The notes under the pieces were generated by a model. It was not told where the DNA came from. It worked only from the letters and a program-made list of their open reading frames with translations, and ran no database searches. 64,000 nt of DNA. It comes from Phycisphaerales bacterium (lineage in GTDB: Bacteria; Planctomycetota; Phycisphaerae; Phycisphaerales; UBA1924). Numbering within the stretch: the stretch's first letter is position 1; each line of letters opens with the position of its first letter. The DNA lies in contig JADLGW010000021.1 in the NCBI GenBank assembly GCA_020849105.1, forward strand, positions 1 to 64,000, written 5' to 3'. The position numbers were made by a program, and so were the translations under genes. Below are positions 8,952 through 18,171 of the stretch, in pieces.

Positions 8952-10020
8952 AGCGCTGCGGCGGGCGCTTGTCGCGCTGACGTTGGCGATGCAGGCCGGT
9001 GTTCTTGCCCAGGCACCCGCGAGCCAGGCCCCCGCGGCCCACCCGACGCTTGTCCGCGTCGACGAGACGGACCCCGTCGACTGCACGGGCGTGCCGATCG
9101 GTGAGGCAGCGGTTCGGCGCGTCGAGATCGTGAGCACGACGGACCGGGATGTGTCGCTCAGGGTCCTCGGCACGTCGTGCCCGTGCACGACGGCAGTGCT
9201 GAGCAAGCCGGTACTCAAACCGGGCGCGTCGGCGACGCTCATGCTGCGGGTGCAGGTGGCCGACGTCGGCGGGCGGCAGATGTACACGGCGTCGATCCAG
9301 GCCACGTCGCGCGACGATTCGGGCGTTGTCTCCGAGCAGCGGCTGACCGTCCCGATCGCGTACCTGCCGGCCCGCGAAGTCGTGACCGGGCCGAAGATGA
9401 GCGCGGGGTACCACGTGGGGCCCGGCCCGGTCATCGTCAAGGTGTTCGCCCGCCGGATCGACCGAGGGGTGACCGAGGTGGGCGGGCTGTCCTCAAAGAA
9501 CCCACTGATCAAGATTGCCCGGGTGCGCCGTGATGGAGAAGACCCGCGTACCGCCGTCGTCGAACTCGCCGTGAATGTGAGGCCGGGCTCGATCGTGCAG
9601 GACTACGTGAAACTTGCCGGCCCGGACGGCGCGCCGATCGGCGGCGAGATATGGGTGTCAGCCCGGTGCGATTTTCCGGTCCGGGCGGAACCGCCCGGGA
9701 AGGTGCTGATGCTCGGGGGCGACAGCGGGGTGTGGGCGACCGACTTTCACCTCGTGCCCACGGAGGGCGGCGGGGTGCTCCCCGGCGGCGTGAAGGTGGT
9801 GAGTGACAGTCCGGCGTTCGAGGTCGTCGGGCTGGCTCCGGACAAGGAGGGCGCGACGCTGCGGGTGCGGCGGCACGACGACGCGATGCCGGAGAGCCAC
9901 GGTCACGCCACGCTCAGGATCATGTCGAGCGAAGGCGAGCGCCTGGGCGAGGTGCCCATCGTCTGGTTCCGAGGGGCCATTACTTCGCCGGCGCCGGCTC
10001 AACCGAAGGATCGGCCGTAG
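8944..10020 (+). CDS. exported DUF1573-like protein
   Basis: A 358-aa protein with an N-terminal signal peptide (RRALVALTLAMQAGVLAQA, residues about 4-22). The first domain contains VLGTSCPCTTAVLSKPVLKPG, which matches the DUF1573 pattern of a CxC pair followed by a strand and a PG turn in an Ig-like (HYDIN/ASPM-type) fold. A second Ig-like unit seems to cover residues about 130-350. The gene overlaps the upstream one by 8 bases, implying coupled translation, and its 3' end overlaps the convergent hydrolase by 41 bases. DUF1573 proteins are envelope-located with no settled activity. Confidence 0.65.
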   Translation: MIRALRRALVALTLAMQAGVLAQAPASQAPAAHPTLVRVDETDPVDCTGVPIGEAAVRRVEIVSTTDRDVSLRVLGTSCPCTTAVLSKPVLKPGASATLMLRVQVADVGGRQMYTASIQATSRDDSGVVSEQRLTVPIAYLPAREVVTGPKMSAGYHVGPGPVIVKVFARRIDRGVTEVGGLSSKNPLIKIARVRRDGEDPRTAVVELAVNVRPGSIVQDYVKLAGPDGAPIGGEIWVSARCDFPVRAEPPGKVLMLGGDSGVWATDFHLVPTEGGGVLPGGVKVVSDSPAFEVVGLAPDKEGATLRVRRHDDAMPESHGHATLRIMSSEGERLGEVPIVWFRGAITSPAPAQPKDRP

Positions 10021-11125
10021 CCCGGTCCGCCATGCTCGGCTCGCCCACGAACTGCTCGATGAGTTCGACGGCGTACCGCGGGCGCTCGATCTGGAGCGAG
10101 TGCATCGCACCGGGCACGGTGACCAGTTTCGCGCTGGGCAACTGCGCGGCGAGTTTGTACCCCATCGAGACCGGCAGCGTCTCGTCCCGCTCGCCCCAGA
10201 TGATGAGCGTCGGCACGTCCACCCTCGCGTAGCCCCGCGTGATCGCCTCCATCGCGGGCCAGTCCGGGCGGAAGCCGGCGTCCTTGTCGTGGATCCATGT
10301 GACGGCATTGAGCACCATCGCCTGGAGGGCGCGGCGGGCGCGCGCATCGGTGATGATGTCCAGCCGCTTGTGGTATTCCTCGTGCAGAGCCGGTGAGTTC
10401 TCCGCCGTCGCCCGCAGGGTCGCCTCCGCAAGGACGTCCTGGATCATCCCGAAGGCGACGCCGGCCGATACGTCGAACGCCGTGAGGCTCGCGAGCTGCT
10501 CGAACATCGGGTCGGGGTGGTTGATGGCCGCGTCCACGGGCGAGAACAGCACGAGGCGGTCGACGCGCGAGAGCAGGTCCGCGTGGGCCGCCCGCACGCC
10601 CTCATCGGAGAACATCCGGATGGCGATGAGCCCGCCGTACGAGTGCCCCACGATGGCCAGGGGAGCCCGCGGGCGGCCCGCGAGCACGGCCTCCAGCGCC
10701 TCAAGGACGCGGCGGGCGACAAACGGCGGCGTGTAGACGGTGTCCGCGGCCGCGTCGGGCGCCGGCTCCGGCTTGTCGCTGTCGCCGCAGCCGGGCAGGT
10801 CCACGACCAGGAGGTCGTAGTCCCGGGCCAGGAGCCCCTGCACGAACCGCCAGGTGGAGTGGTCCGTGAAGATGCCGTGGATCAGGACGAGCGTGCGTCC
10901 GTGCGTCCCGTCCCCGATGGCATGGATGGCGACGCCGACCTCCTGCCCGGTCCCCGCGTGGGTGGGGACGAGCGTCGTGTGGTTCTCGTACGACCCGGAG
11001 AGGCACTTGAGCGCGTACAGATCCTGGACTGTGTCCTCGTGGACCAGTGGAAACCGGGGCTCATGGGCGCACCCCGCGAGCCACACGGCCAAGATCACCG
11101 GCAGGATCGCCAGGGTTCGGTGCAT
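9980..11125 (-). CDS. alpha/beta hydrolase, lipoprotein
   Basis: A 381-aa lipoprotein: signal sequence with lipobox L-A-G-C (Cys19). The hydrolase fold shows the oxyanion loop LIHGIFTDHSTW (about 81-92), the nucleophile elbow GHSYGG (Ser162), a late acid in WGERDETLPVS and the catalytic His in PGAMHSLQIERP. These are the elements of an esterase, lipase or haloperoxidase-type hydrolase acting outside the inner membrane; the substrate cannot be read. ATG 11125 was chosen because it begins the lipoprotein signal. It follows the helicase gene by 10 bases on the same strand, so the two probably share a transcript. Its 3' end runs 41 bases into the convergent DUF1573-like gene. Confidence 0.8.
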   Translation of the reverse strand: MHRTLAILPVILAVWLAGCAHEPRFPLVHEDTVQDLYALKCLSGSYENHTTLVPTHAGTGQEVGVAIHAIGDGTHGRTLVLIHGIFTDHSTWRFVQGLLARDYDLLVVDLPGCGDSDKPEPAPDAAADTVYTPPFVARRVLEALEAVLAGRPRAPLAIVGHSYGGLIAIRMFSDEGVRAAHADLLSRVDRLVLFSPVDAAINHPDPMFEQLASLTAFDVSAGVAFGMIQDVLAEATLRATAENSPALHEEYHKRLDIITDARARRALQAMVLNAVTWIHDKDAGFRPDWPAMEAITRGYARVDVPTLIIWGERDETLPVSMGYKLAAQLPSAKLVTVPGAMHSLQIERPRYAVELIEQFVGEPSMADRATADPSVEPAPAK

Positions 11126-11135
11126 GACCACTCCG

Positions 11136-12605
11136 TCAGCGGCCGCGGCTGCTGCGGATGCGGCCGTGCATCCGCTTGGGCGGCAGTTTGGTGGGCACGA
11201 TGCCACCGGGGAACTTCTCGGGGTCGGGTCTGGCGATGGTGGCGTGAAGTTCCTGCTTGTGCGTTTCCAGCCGGGTCATCTTGCTGTCATTGGAGACCTG
11301 CTTCTCGCGGCGTTCCCGCTGCGCCCAGTCCGGGAGCGGGCCGGGCTCAAAGTCCGGGTAGTCCAGTTTGGGGATCTCCGTGTTGATCAGTTGCTCGATC
11401 TGCGTCAGCAGCGAGCCCTGCTCGGGCGTGACGAACGACCATGCCACGCCGCCGCGTCCGGCCCTGGCGGTCCGCCCGATGCGGTGGACGTACAGGTCCA
11501 CGTCGTCGGGCAGGTCGTAGTTGATGACGTGGCTGATGCCCTCGACATCCAGCCCGCGGGACGCCAGGTCCGAGGCGATGAGCACCTCCAGCGACCCGCC
11601 GCGGAGTTTCTCCATGATCTTGTTGCGCTTGCCCTGCGGAAGGTCGCCGTGGATCGCGTGCGCATCGATGCCCTTCTCCGAGAGCCCGCGGGCCAGTTCG
11701 TCGCAGGTGCGCTTCAGACGGCAGAAGACGACGGTCAGGGCGGGCTCCTCGTGGGTGAGCAGGTGCCGCAGCAGGCGGCGCTTGTCCCAGGGCGCGACGG
11801 GCAGGTGGAACTGCTGCACCAGGTCCACCGTCAGCGACGCGGAGGACGAGACCAGTTTCACCGGGTCCCGCATGTACTGCCGCGCCAGTTTCTCGATATC
11901 CCCCGCGATCGTGGCGGAGACGAAGATCGTCTGGCGCTCCTTCGGGCACTGCGAGAGGATGCGCCGGATGTCCTCGCGGAAGCCGATGTCCAGCATCCGG
12001 TCCACCTCGTCGAGCACCACGAACTTGATATTGCGGAAGTGGATGTGCCCGCGCTCGACCATGTCCATGATGCGGCCCGGCGTGCCGACGATGATCTCCG
12101 GGTCTCGCCGGAGTTTGTCCATCTGGGCGCTGATCCGCTGCCCGCCGTAGATCGCCGCCCCGCGGATCGGCGTGAACTTCCCGAGTTCCGAGAGTTCCGC
12201 CGCGATCTGGATCGCCAGTTCGCGCGTGGGCGCCAGGATCAGCGTCTGGAAGGGCAGTTCCCGCGTCGCCATGTGGAACAGCGGCAGCCCGAACGCGGCC
12301 GTCTTCCCGGTGCCGGTCTTGGCCTGCCCGAGGATGTCCCGGCCGCTCAACGCAACCGGGATGAGTTGGGCCTGGATGGCGGTGGGGTGCTTGAACCCCA
12401 TCGCGTCCACGCCCTTGACCACGCTGGAGCGCAGCCCCAGGTCGGTGAAGGTCTTCTCCGAGAAGATCTCGTCGCCCTTGAGTTTGTGCGGAGGAGGCGC
12501 CGCGGAAGCGTGGGCCGGGTCCGCGACGGGCTCGGGCGGCGCCGGCGGGCGGTGGTCGGCTGAGTTGTCGGCGTGGATCGTGGTCGTCTCGTGGTCTTGG
12601 TTCAT
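11136..12605 (-). CDS. DEAD-box family ATP-dependent RNA helicase
   Basis: A 489-aa helicase with an acidic, Pro/Ala-rich N-terminal 45 residues followed by the full DEAD-box set: Q motif region FTDLGL..SVVKGVDAMGFKHPTAIQ, Walker A AKTGTGKT (95-102), PTREL, TPGR, motif II DEVD (199-202), SAT, and C-terminal VFCRLKRTCDEL, ASDLASRGLDVE and HRIGRTARAGRGG. Motif II reads DEVD rather than DEAD, a conservative change. A basic C-terminal tail (KRMHGRIRSSRGR) would help RNA binding. Likely roles are ribosome assembly or mRNA turnover. ATG 12605 fits the family length. The lipoprotein hydrolase follows 10 bases downstream. Confidence 0.93.
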   Translation of the reverse strand: MNQDHETTTIHADNSADHRPPAPPEPVADPAHASAAPPPHKLKGDEIFSEKTFTDLGLRSSVVKGVDAMGFKHPTAIQAQLIPVALSGRDILGQAKTGTGKTAAFGLPLFHMATRELPFQTLILAPTRELAIQIAAELSELGKFTPIRGAAIYGGQRISAQMDKLRRDPEIIVGTPGRIMDMVERGHIHFRNIKFVVLDEVDRMLDIGFREDIRRILSQCPKERQTIFVSATIAGDIEKLARQYMRDPVKLVSSSASLTVDLVQQFHLPVAPWDKRRLLRHLLTHEEPALTVVFCRLKRTCDELARGLSEKGIDAHAIHGDLPQGKRNKIMEKLRGGSLEVLIASDLASRGLDVEGISHVINYDLPDDVDLYVHRIGRTARAGRGGVAWSFVTPEQGSLLTQIEQLINTEIPKLDYPDFEPGPLPDWAQRERREKQVSNDSKMTRLETHKQELHATIARPDPEKFPGGIVPTKLPPKRMHGRIRSSRGR

Positions 12606-12812
12606 CGTCCCTGTGCCGGATTCGGCCGGGCGCGGTTCTCGAGGGATGACAGACGTGGGCGGCCTCCTGCGAGCGTTCGTTCCGTGAACGCGGGGAAGCC
12701 GGGGGCGTGCATCATCGGCCTCGAAGAACGCGCCGCGGACTCCCCGCGGCTCCTTCAAGCGGCCGGCAGGCACGCGGAACACCCGCGGAGCCGACCGGCG
12801 ATCTGCTCAATA

Positions 12813-13592
12813 TTAGGCAGAATCGGCCGAATCTGGAGGTCGGCTTGAACGGGAGAGTTCCAGGAGCGCCGCGTGCTTCATGAACGCACCGGCGGCCGTG
12901 GACCCCGCGGCCAGCCAACCGGCCCAGCCGTCACGCCACGCCTGCTTGATCACCAGTTGCTTCAGGAATGCGCTCGGGGGCGAAGTCACGGCCCGAAACA
13001 GGCTCCCGCGTTGCCCGTCGCGGTGCATGCTGGCCGCCATGACGGCCGCATGGCTGGCCTGTTTCTCCAGGAACGCGGACCAGGTCGGCACGGAATCGTG
13101 GCGGAGCGTGCCGGGAAGGAGCCCCCCGGACCGGCCCTGTGTCAGGCGCAGTTGATCGTGGGGGTCCAGGCCACCCCAGCGGGCATGGCCGCGGCGTACA
13201 AGGCGGAGCCGATGCTCCGGCTGCCAGGCGAAGTTCAGGGGACGGTCGCGGTAATAGACCTTGCGGTTGATCGTGTAGCCCGAGACGGCCTTGTCATCGC
13301 GGGAGACCGCGGCCTCGATGGCACCGCGCAGCGCGGGTTCCACGGACTCGTCGCTGTCCAGGGCGAGGATCCACGGCATCGTGCAGGCGTCCAGGGCCAG
13401 TTGCTTCGTGGCGACGAAGCCGAGCCATGGCGTCCGGATCACCCGGGCCGCGTGCTGCCGCAGCAGGTCGAGCGTGCCGTCCGTGGAGCCGGAGTCGGCC
13501 GCGACCACTTCCGTGGCGAGCCCCTGGACCGAGGCCAGGGTCCTCCCGATGGTGGCGGCGTTGTCCCGGCAGATGATGGCGACGGAGAGCAT
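12813..13592 (-). CDS. family-2 glycosyltransferase, WaaE/KdtX-like
   Basis: A 259-aa GT-A transferase: SVAIICRDNAATIGRTLASV (start), then ATEVVAADSGSTDGT and the DxD-type LALDSDESVE, which bind the nucleotide sugar and metal. The segment VYYRDRPLNFAWQPEHRLRLVRRGHARW is typical of the WaaE/KdtX group that adds a sugar to the LPS inner core. No membrane span at the N-terminus. ATG 13592 is preferred over a start 39 bases upstream, which would add a hydrophobic non-family stretch. It is divergent from the kinase-like gene at 13655 with 62 bases between starts, consistent with a shared control region for surface-glycan genes. Confidence 0.85.
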   Translation of the reverse strand: MLSVAIICRDNAATIGRTLASVQGLATEVVAADSGSTDGTLDLLRQHAARVIRTPWLGFVATKQLALDACTMPWILALDSDESVEPALRGAIEAAVSRDDKAVSGYTINRKVYYRDRPLNFAWQPEHRLRLVRRGHARWGGLDPHDQLRLTQGRSGGLLPGTLRHDSVPTWSAFLEKQASHAAVMAASMHRDGQRGSLFRAVTSPPSAFLKQLVIKQAWRDGWAGWLAAGSTAAGAFMKHAALLELSRSSRPPDSADSA

Positions 13593-13654
13593 TCCGGGCA
13601 ACAGCAGAGCAGCAACGGGGCAAAACAGCAAATCACGCGGATAGGCTCCTGTGA

Positions 13655-14446
13655 ATGCCGTGGAAGGTTGTCAGGATTGCCAAGGGTGAATCCGGCGCGG
13701 CGTGGGCCGGCGAGGTCGCTGCCGGGGGCTGGCGGGGCGGTGAACCCCTCAAGGTAGAGGGAGGGGTTGCGGTCCGTGCCGCGATCGTCTGCGGCGCCGA
13801 GGTCGTGGTCAAATCGTGGCGGCTCCGGGGTGCGACACGCCTGAAGGCCCGGCTCGGCCTTTCGCGGGGCGCCAGGCAGTGGCGCGGTGCGCATCGTGTG
13901 TCCCGTCTTGGAATCCGGACGGCCAGGCCGATTGCGCTGATCCGCGGCCCCGATGACGAGGTGCTCGTGATGGAACGGCTCGCCGGTCCCACGCTCCTGG
14001 ACACGATGGCGCGTGGCGGTGGAGATGTCAGGGATGACCACCAACTCGCGGCCACCATCGGGGGCCAGGTCGCCGCGTTCGGGAGATGGTTCAATCGCGA
14101 CCACAAACCCTCGAACCTGATCGTTCTCCGGGATCGGGGTATCCTGTCGCTGGCTGTCATTGACACGGTGGCGATCCGCCGCGCACCCCGGGATTCCGCG
14201 GCCAGGATGCTGGCGTCGCTGGTCCTGGAGCCCACCGGCTGCGGCCGGCCGCCGCGTCTGCCTCTGCGCATGCGGGCGCTCAGGGCCTACCTCGCGGCAC
14301 GCGGAATGACGGGGAGGGCGGCCCGCAATGCCCTGTGGAGGAGGGTGGCAGCGATCCTCCAAGCCCACGGGGATCCAACGCCGAGGGTCGATCCGCTTGC
14401 GGGCAGGGAGAGGGGCATCGATTCCCCGTGCCCTCAGGCGCCGTGA
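13655..14446 (+). CDS. lipopolysaccharide kinase-like protein (InaA/WaaP/KdkA superfamily)
   Basis: A 263-aa protein with a protein-kinase-like core: a VVVKSWR strand-Lys element near residues 50-56, an ExLA-type hinge VLVMERLAGPTLL, the catalytic loop FNRDHKPSNLIV and a metal-binding VIDTVAI in place of DFG. This fits bacterial kinases that phosphorylate heptose or Kdo in the LPS core. Position next to a WaaE-like transferase supports that. The N-terminal 40 residues are poor in recognisable features, so the true start could be later. The C-terminal 25 residues are disordered-looking. Confidence 0.65.
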   Translation: MPWKVVRIAKGESGAAWAGEVAAGGWRGGEPLKVEGGVAVRAAIVCGAEVVVKSWRLRGATRLKARLGLSRGARQWRGAHRVSRLGIRTARPIALIRGPDDEVLVMERLAGPTLLDTMARGGGDVRDDHQLAATIGGQVAAFGRWFNRDHKPSNLIVLRDRGILSLAVIDTVAIRRAPRDSAARMLASLVLEPTGCGRPPRLPLRMRALRAYLAARGMTGRAARNALWRRVAAILQAHGDPTPRVDPLAGRERGIDSPCPQAP

Positions 14447-14480
14447 CTATTCTGTTCTCACAGTGATTCAGGGCGCCGAC

Positions 14481-15269
14481 ATGAATGAGCGAGCGGCGAT
14501 CGTGGCTCCGGCGATCCCCCGTAACAAGTACGCGCTGCCCCCGGTGTCCCTGCGCTTCATGCCGCGCCTGGCGGATATCGCGGAGCACCCGGCGGCGTGG
14601 GCGTGGCCCGGCGCGCAGTCCGACAGGCCTTGGGTGAACGAACTGCGCCGGCTGTATGAGGAGCCGCTCTCGTTTCCCGCGTCCATGTCCCCGCAGTGTG
14701 GGCTGCTGCTCCACAGCCTGATACTGAACATGCGCCCGCGCGTCACGGTCGAGGTCGGGTCGTTCATTGGCGCCAGCACGCTGTGGATCGCGGGGGCGCT
14801 CCGCGAGTGCCCTGTGTCCCAGCTGCAAACGTTCGACGACTTTGGCCCGGTGGCCGCGGGCCCGTGGCGGGAAACGGGCTTCGGGGGTGACCGGCTGGAT
14901 GTCGTCAGGCAGCGGGTGGCACGGGCAGGGCTGGCCGACCTGGTCAGTTTCCACCCCGGCGACAGCGGCACACGCCTGCTCGGGATGCGGGAGCACCTGC
15001 GAGCCCTGGGCGGCGTGGACGCGGCATTCATCGACGGCGACCACAGCATCGCGGGCGCCACCCGCGACTTCTGGGCGATTGAACCTGTGCTGAACACGGG
15101 CGGCTATGTGATGCTTCACGACACGATCCCGGACCAGTGCGGCGGGCACGAGGGGCCGCGGTATGTGCTCGACCGGGCGAACGAGATCGGGCAGGGGCTG
15201 TACGAGCGGTGCGATCTGCATCTGTCGCCGCTGAACTACGGGTTCGGAATCCTGAGGAGGATCGGATGA
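14481..15269 (+). CDS. class I SAM-dependent methyltransferase (cephalosporin-hydroxylase/MTase_24 type)
   Basis: A 262-aa protein. VTVEVGSFIGASTLWIAGAL (about residues 94-113) is motif I of a Rossmann methyltransferase, and VDAAFIDGDHSIAGATRDFW..LNTGGYVMLHDT is the DGxH-HD pattern of the MTase_24/CmcI-like group that often acts on sugars or small molecules. Starts at ATG 14481, 34 bases after the kinase-like gene. Its stop codon overlaps the start of the DNA methyltransferase in an ATGA, so the two are translationally coupled. The acceptor is unknown; the neighbours hint at a surface glycan. Confidence 0.75.
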   Translation: MNERAAIVAPAIPRNKYALPPVSLRFMPRLADIAEHPAAWAWPGAQSDRPWVNELRRLYEEPLSFPASMSPQCGLLLHSLILNMRPRVTVEVGSFIGASTLWIAGALRECPVSQLQTFDDFGPVAAGPWRETGFGGDRLDVVRQRVARAGLADLVSFHPGDSGTRLLGMREHLRALGGVDAAFIDGDHSIAGATRDFWAIEPVLNTGGYVMLHDTIPDQCGGHEGPRYVLDRANEIGQGLYERCDLHLSPLNYGFGILRRIG

Positions 15270-16279
15270 AGAGGGATGCGGCGGGGGGAGTCAGTGGTGT
15301 TGAGGTGAGGCCGGTGTTCGTGATCGAGGACGGTGCCCGCGCCGAGGTGTACATCGGCGACTCGCGTGCCGTGGTGCCCTCTATCCCCGAGTGCGCCGCG
15401 GGCACCGTCGACCTGATCTTCGCTGACCCGCCCTTCAACTGGAACCGGGCGTACGACAAGTGGGACGACGCCCTGCCCGAGGAGGAGTACCTGGCGTTCA
15501 CCTATGCCTGGCTGGACGTGTGCGTGTCGGCCCTCTCCCCCCGCGGCTCCATGTGGGTCAACATCCCGGACGACTGGGCGGCGGAGATCGTCGTGCACCT
15601 GAAGAAGGCCGGGCTGCACATGGTCAACTGGTGCATCTGGCACTACCGCTTCGGGCAGAACACGCAGGCCCGGTTCATCAGCAGCAAGGTGCACGCGCTG
15701 TACTTCGCCCGCGGCGCCGATCGCACATGGAACCCGATGGAGGTGCTGGAAGTCTCCGACCGACGCAGCATCTACTTCGACCCGCGCACGGAGAGCAAGC
15801 GCGACGGCACGCCCGCGGGCATGCGCCTGCCCATGGACGTCTGGTACGGGCGGTACTGGGGTCGGATCCAGGGCAACAACAAGGAGCGGATGCCCGACCA
15901 CGACAACCAGTTGCCGGAAGTCTACCTGGAGCGGGTGGTCAGGGCCTGCTCCAACCCGGGAGACCTGGTGCTGGACCCATTCCTGGGCAGCGGTACCACG
16001 GGCGTCATGGCCCACGCGCTGGGGCGGCGCTTCATCGGTGTGGAGTACAGCGACAAGAACGCGGAGCGCGCGGCCGCACGTATCGGGCGCGGGCCGATCC
16101 GGCGCGGTGAGGGCCCGCAGAGCACGGCGATCTTCAGCGCCCGGCGTGCGGGACCGCGAGCGAGGGCCGGCAATGGCGGTGCCTTTAGCGAAGACCCTGA
16201 GTCGGCGCAGGGCGTTCTCCCATTGGCGGGATACCGTGTCAAACGCCCTCTGCGCGCTCGCCACCGGTCCGGTGCGTAG
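15266..16279 (+). CDS. DNA (N6-adenine or N4-cytosine) methyltransferase, beta class
   Basis: A 337-aa methyltransferase. Motif IV DPPF is at residues 54-57 (FADPPFNWNRAY) and the SAM-binding motif I, LDPFLGSGTTGVMAHALGR, lies near the C-terminus at about 235-255. This IV-before-I order defines the beta class (CcrM, HinfI, RsrI relatives). No restriction endonuclease gene is adjacent, so it appears to be an orphan. ATGA overlap with the preceding methyltransferase. The last 60 residues (RRGEGPQSTAIF onward) are basic and low complexity and may lie outside the catalytic fold. Target sequence cannot be read. Confidence 0.88.
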   Translation: MKRDAAGGVSGVEVRPVFVIEDGARAEVYIGDSRAVVPSIPECAAGTVDLIFADPPFNWNRAYDKWDDALPEEEYLAFTYAWLDVCVSALSPRGSMWVNIPDDWAAEIVVHLKKAGLHMVNWCIWHYRFGQNTQARFISSKVHALYFARGADRTWNPMEVLEVSDRRSIYFDPRTESKRDGTPAGMRLPMDVWYGRYWGRIQGNNKERMPDHDNQLPEVYLERVVRACSNPGDLVLDPFLGSGTTGVMAHALGRRFIGVEYSDKNAERAAARIGRGPIRRGEGPQSTAIFSARRAGPRARAGNGGAFSEDPESAQGVLPLAGYRVKRPLRARHRSGA

Positions 16280-16424
16280 TTCAAGGCCGGTTCCCCCCGC
16301 CCGTGCGCCGGACGCTGCGCGGTATGCCGGAACACGCGGAGCCGCGGCCGACTGGTGCGCGGATGGAGCCGCGGCTACACTGGGCCTCGCGGCGTTCGTG
16401 GGTGGCCGCGACAGGAGACATGTC

Positions 16425-18119
16425 ATGGGGAAGTACGGCGTTCTGGCGTCCTCGGCGTTGGTGTGCGCGCTCCTGGCGGGTGGGTTGGGCGGGTGCCAGG
16501 CGACGAAGCCCGTGGAGGCCGCGAGGCCGACGGGTGCGCCGCTGTTCGCCGGGATGGGGGGCCACCACCGGAAGATCACGACCCCGTCGGAGCACGCGCA
16601 GCGGTACTTCGACCAGGGGCTTACCTGGGTGTTCTCGTTCAACCACGACGAGGCGATCCGGTCGTTCCAGGAGGCTCTGAAGCAGGACCCGGACTGCGCG
16701 ATGGCGTGGTGGGGTATCGCGCTGGCAAATGGCCCCCACATCAATAACCCGGCGATGGACGCGGAGCACAGCAGGGCGGCGTGGGACGCGCTGAACAGGG
16801 CCGCGGCCCTCGCGGGGCGCGGCACGCCCGCCGAGCAGGCGCTGGTCCAGGCGCTGCGGGCGCGATACGCGGACCCGGCGAAGGGCACGCCGCCCGCCAC
16901 GCCCGAGGAGCGGGCGGCGCTGGACCGGGCGTACGCGGGCGCGATGAAGGGCGTGTACGCCACATACAAGACCGACGCGGACATCGCCACGCTGTACGCG
17001 GAATCACTGATGGACCTGCGGCCGTGGGACCTGTGGACCGTGAGCGGCGAGCCCAGGCCGGAGACGCCGGAGGTGCTGGCCACGCTGGAGCAGGCGCTGC
17101 GGGTGAACCCGGATCACCCCGGAGCGAACCATCTGTACATCCACGCGGTGGAGGCGGGGCCGATGGCCGCGAAGGGGATTCCGTCGGCGGACCGTCTGCG
17201 GACGCTGGTGCGGGCGTCGGGGCACATGGTGCACATGCCCGGGCACATCGACGTGCGGGTGGGGCAGTGGGCCAGGGCGGCGGAGCAGAATCGGCAGGCG
17301 ATCAGGATCGACGCGGGGTACCGCAGGCTCTCCCCCCGGCAGGGTTTTTACAACATCTACATGGCGCACAACAACCAGTTCCTGGCGTGGGCGTGCATGA
17401 ACACGGGGCGGAAGGCAGAATGCCTGGCCGCGGCGCGGGCGATGATGGAGGGAGTGCCCAAGGAGTTCATCGAGGGGAGCCCGGAGGCGATCGACGGGTA
17501 CCTGCACCTGGAGTTGGAGGCGTTCCTGCGGTTCGGCGAGTGGGACCGGGTGCTGGCGGAGCCGGAGCCGCCGGCGACGCTGCCGATCAAACGGGCGTTC
17601 TGGCGGTACGCGAGGGCGACGGCCCTGGCGGCCAAGAAGGACATCGCGGCGGCCGAACGTGAGCAGGCGGAGTTCGTGAAGGCGGTGGGGGAGGTGCCGG
17701 CGGGGCGGCTGATGGCCATCAACGACGCGCACACGACACTGGACATCGCGCGGCACTCGCTGGCGGGAGAGATCGCGTACCAGCGGGGGAGCATCGACGA
17801 CGCGGTGGATCACCTGCGGAAGGCGGTCGAGATCGAGGACACGCTCCGGTACATGGAGCCGCCGGATTGGGTGTGGCCGGTGCGCCACCAGTTGGGCGCG
17901 GTGCTGGTGAGCGCGGGGCGGCACGCGGAGGCGGAGAAGGTGTACCGGGAAGACCTGAAGAAGTGGCCGGAGAACGGGTGGGCGCTCTTCGGACTGGCCG
18001 AGTGCCTGAGGGCCCAGGATTCGCCGGAGGCCGCGGCGGTGGAGGCACGGTTCAAGAAGGTGTGGGCCGGCGCGGACTACCAGATCAGCAGCACATGCTC
18101 GTGCGTGGCGGGGAAATAG
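16425..18119 (+). CDS. TPR-repeat lipoprotein
   Basis: A 564-aa lipoprotein: signal sequence with lipobox GGLGGC (Cys24) and then tetratricopeptide-type helices, the first at YFDQGLTWVFSFNHDEAIRSF..ALKQDPDCAMAWWGIA and the last near LGAVLVSAGRHAEAEKVYREDLKKWPENGWALFGLAEC. This N-terminal TPR pattern with following WTVSGEPRPETPEVLATLEQAL and HLYIHAVEAG is common in planctomycete and acidobacterial proteins of unknown role. The start is set by AGGAGA (16413-16418) and the lipobox. TACACT at 16376-16381 could be a -10 element. The protein ends in a CSCVAGK tail. Confidence 0.8.
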   Translation: MGKYGVLASSALVCALLAGGLGGCQATKPVEAARPTGAPLFAGMGGHHRKITTPSEHAQRYFDQGLTWVFSFNHDEAIRSFQEALKQDPDCAMAWWGIALANGPHINNPAMDAEHSRAAWDALNRAAALAGRGTPAEQALVQALRARYADPAKGTPPATPEERAALDRAYAGAMKGVYATYKTDADIATLYAESLMDLRPWDLWTVSGEPRPETPEVLATLEQALRVNPDHPGANHLYIHAVEAGPMAAKGIPSADRLRTLVRASGHMVHMPGHIDVRVGQWARAAEQNRQAIRIDAGYRRLSPRQGFYNIYMAHNNQFLAWACMNTGRKAECLAAARAMMEGVPKEFIEGSPEAIDGYLHLELEAFLRFGEWDRVLAEPEPPATLPIKRAFWRYARATALAAKKDIAAAEREQAEFVKAVGEVPAGRLMAINDAHTTLDIARHSLAGEIAYQRGSIDDAVDHLRKAVEIEDTLRYMEPPDWVWPVRHQLGAVLVSAGRHAEAEKVYREDLKKWPENGWALFGLAECLRAQDSPEAAAVEARFKKVWAGADYQISSTCSCVAGK

Positions 18120-18171
18120 GTTCCCGGCGCGTACAGAGGAACAGCGTGAGGGCCCCGTTGGATTGACGGCC

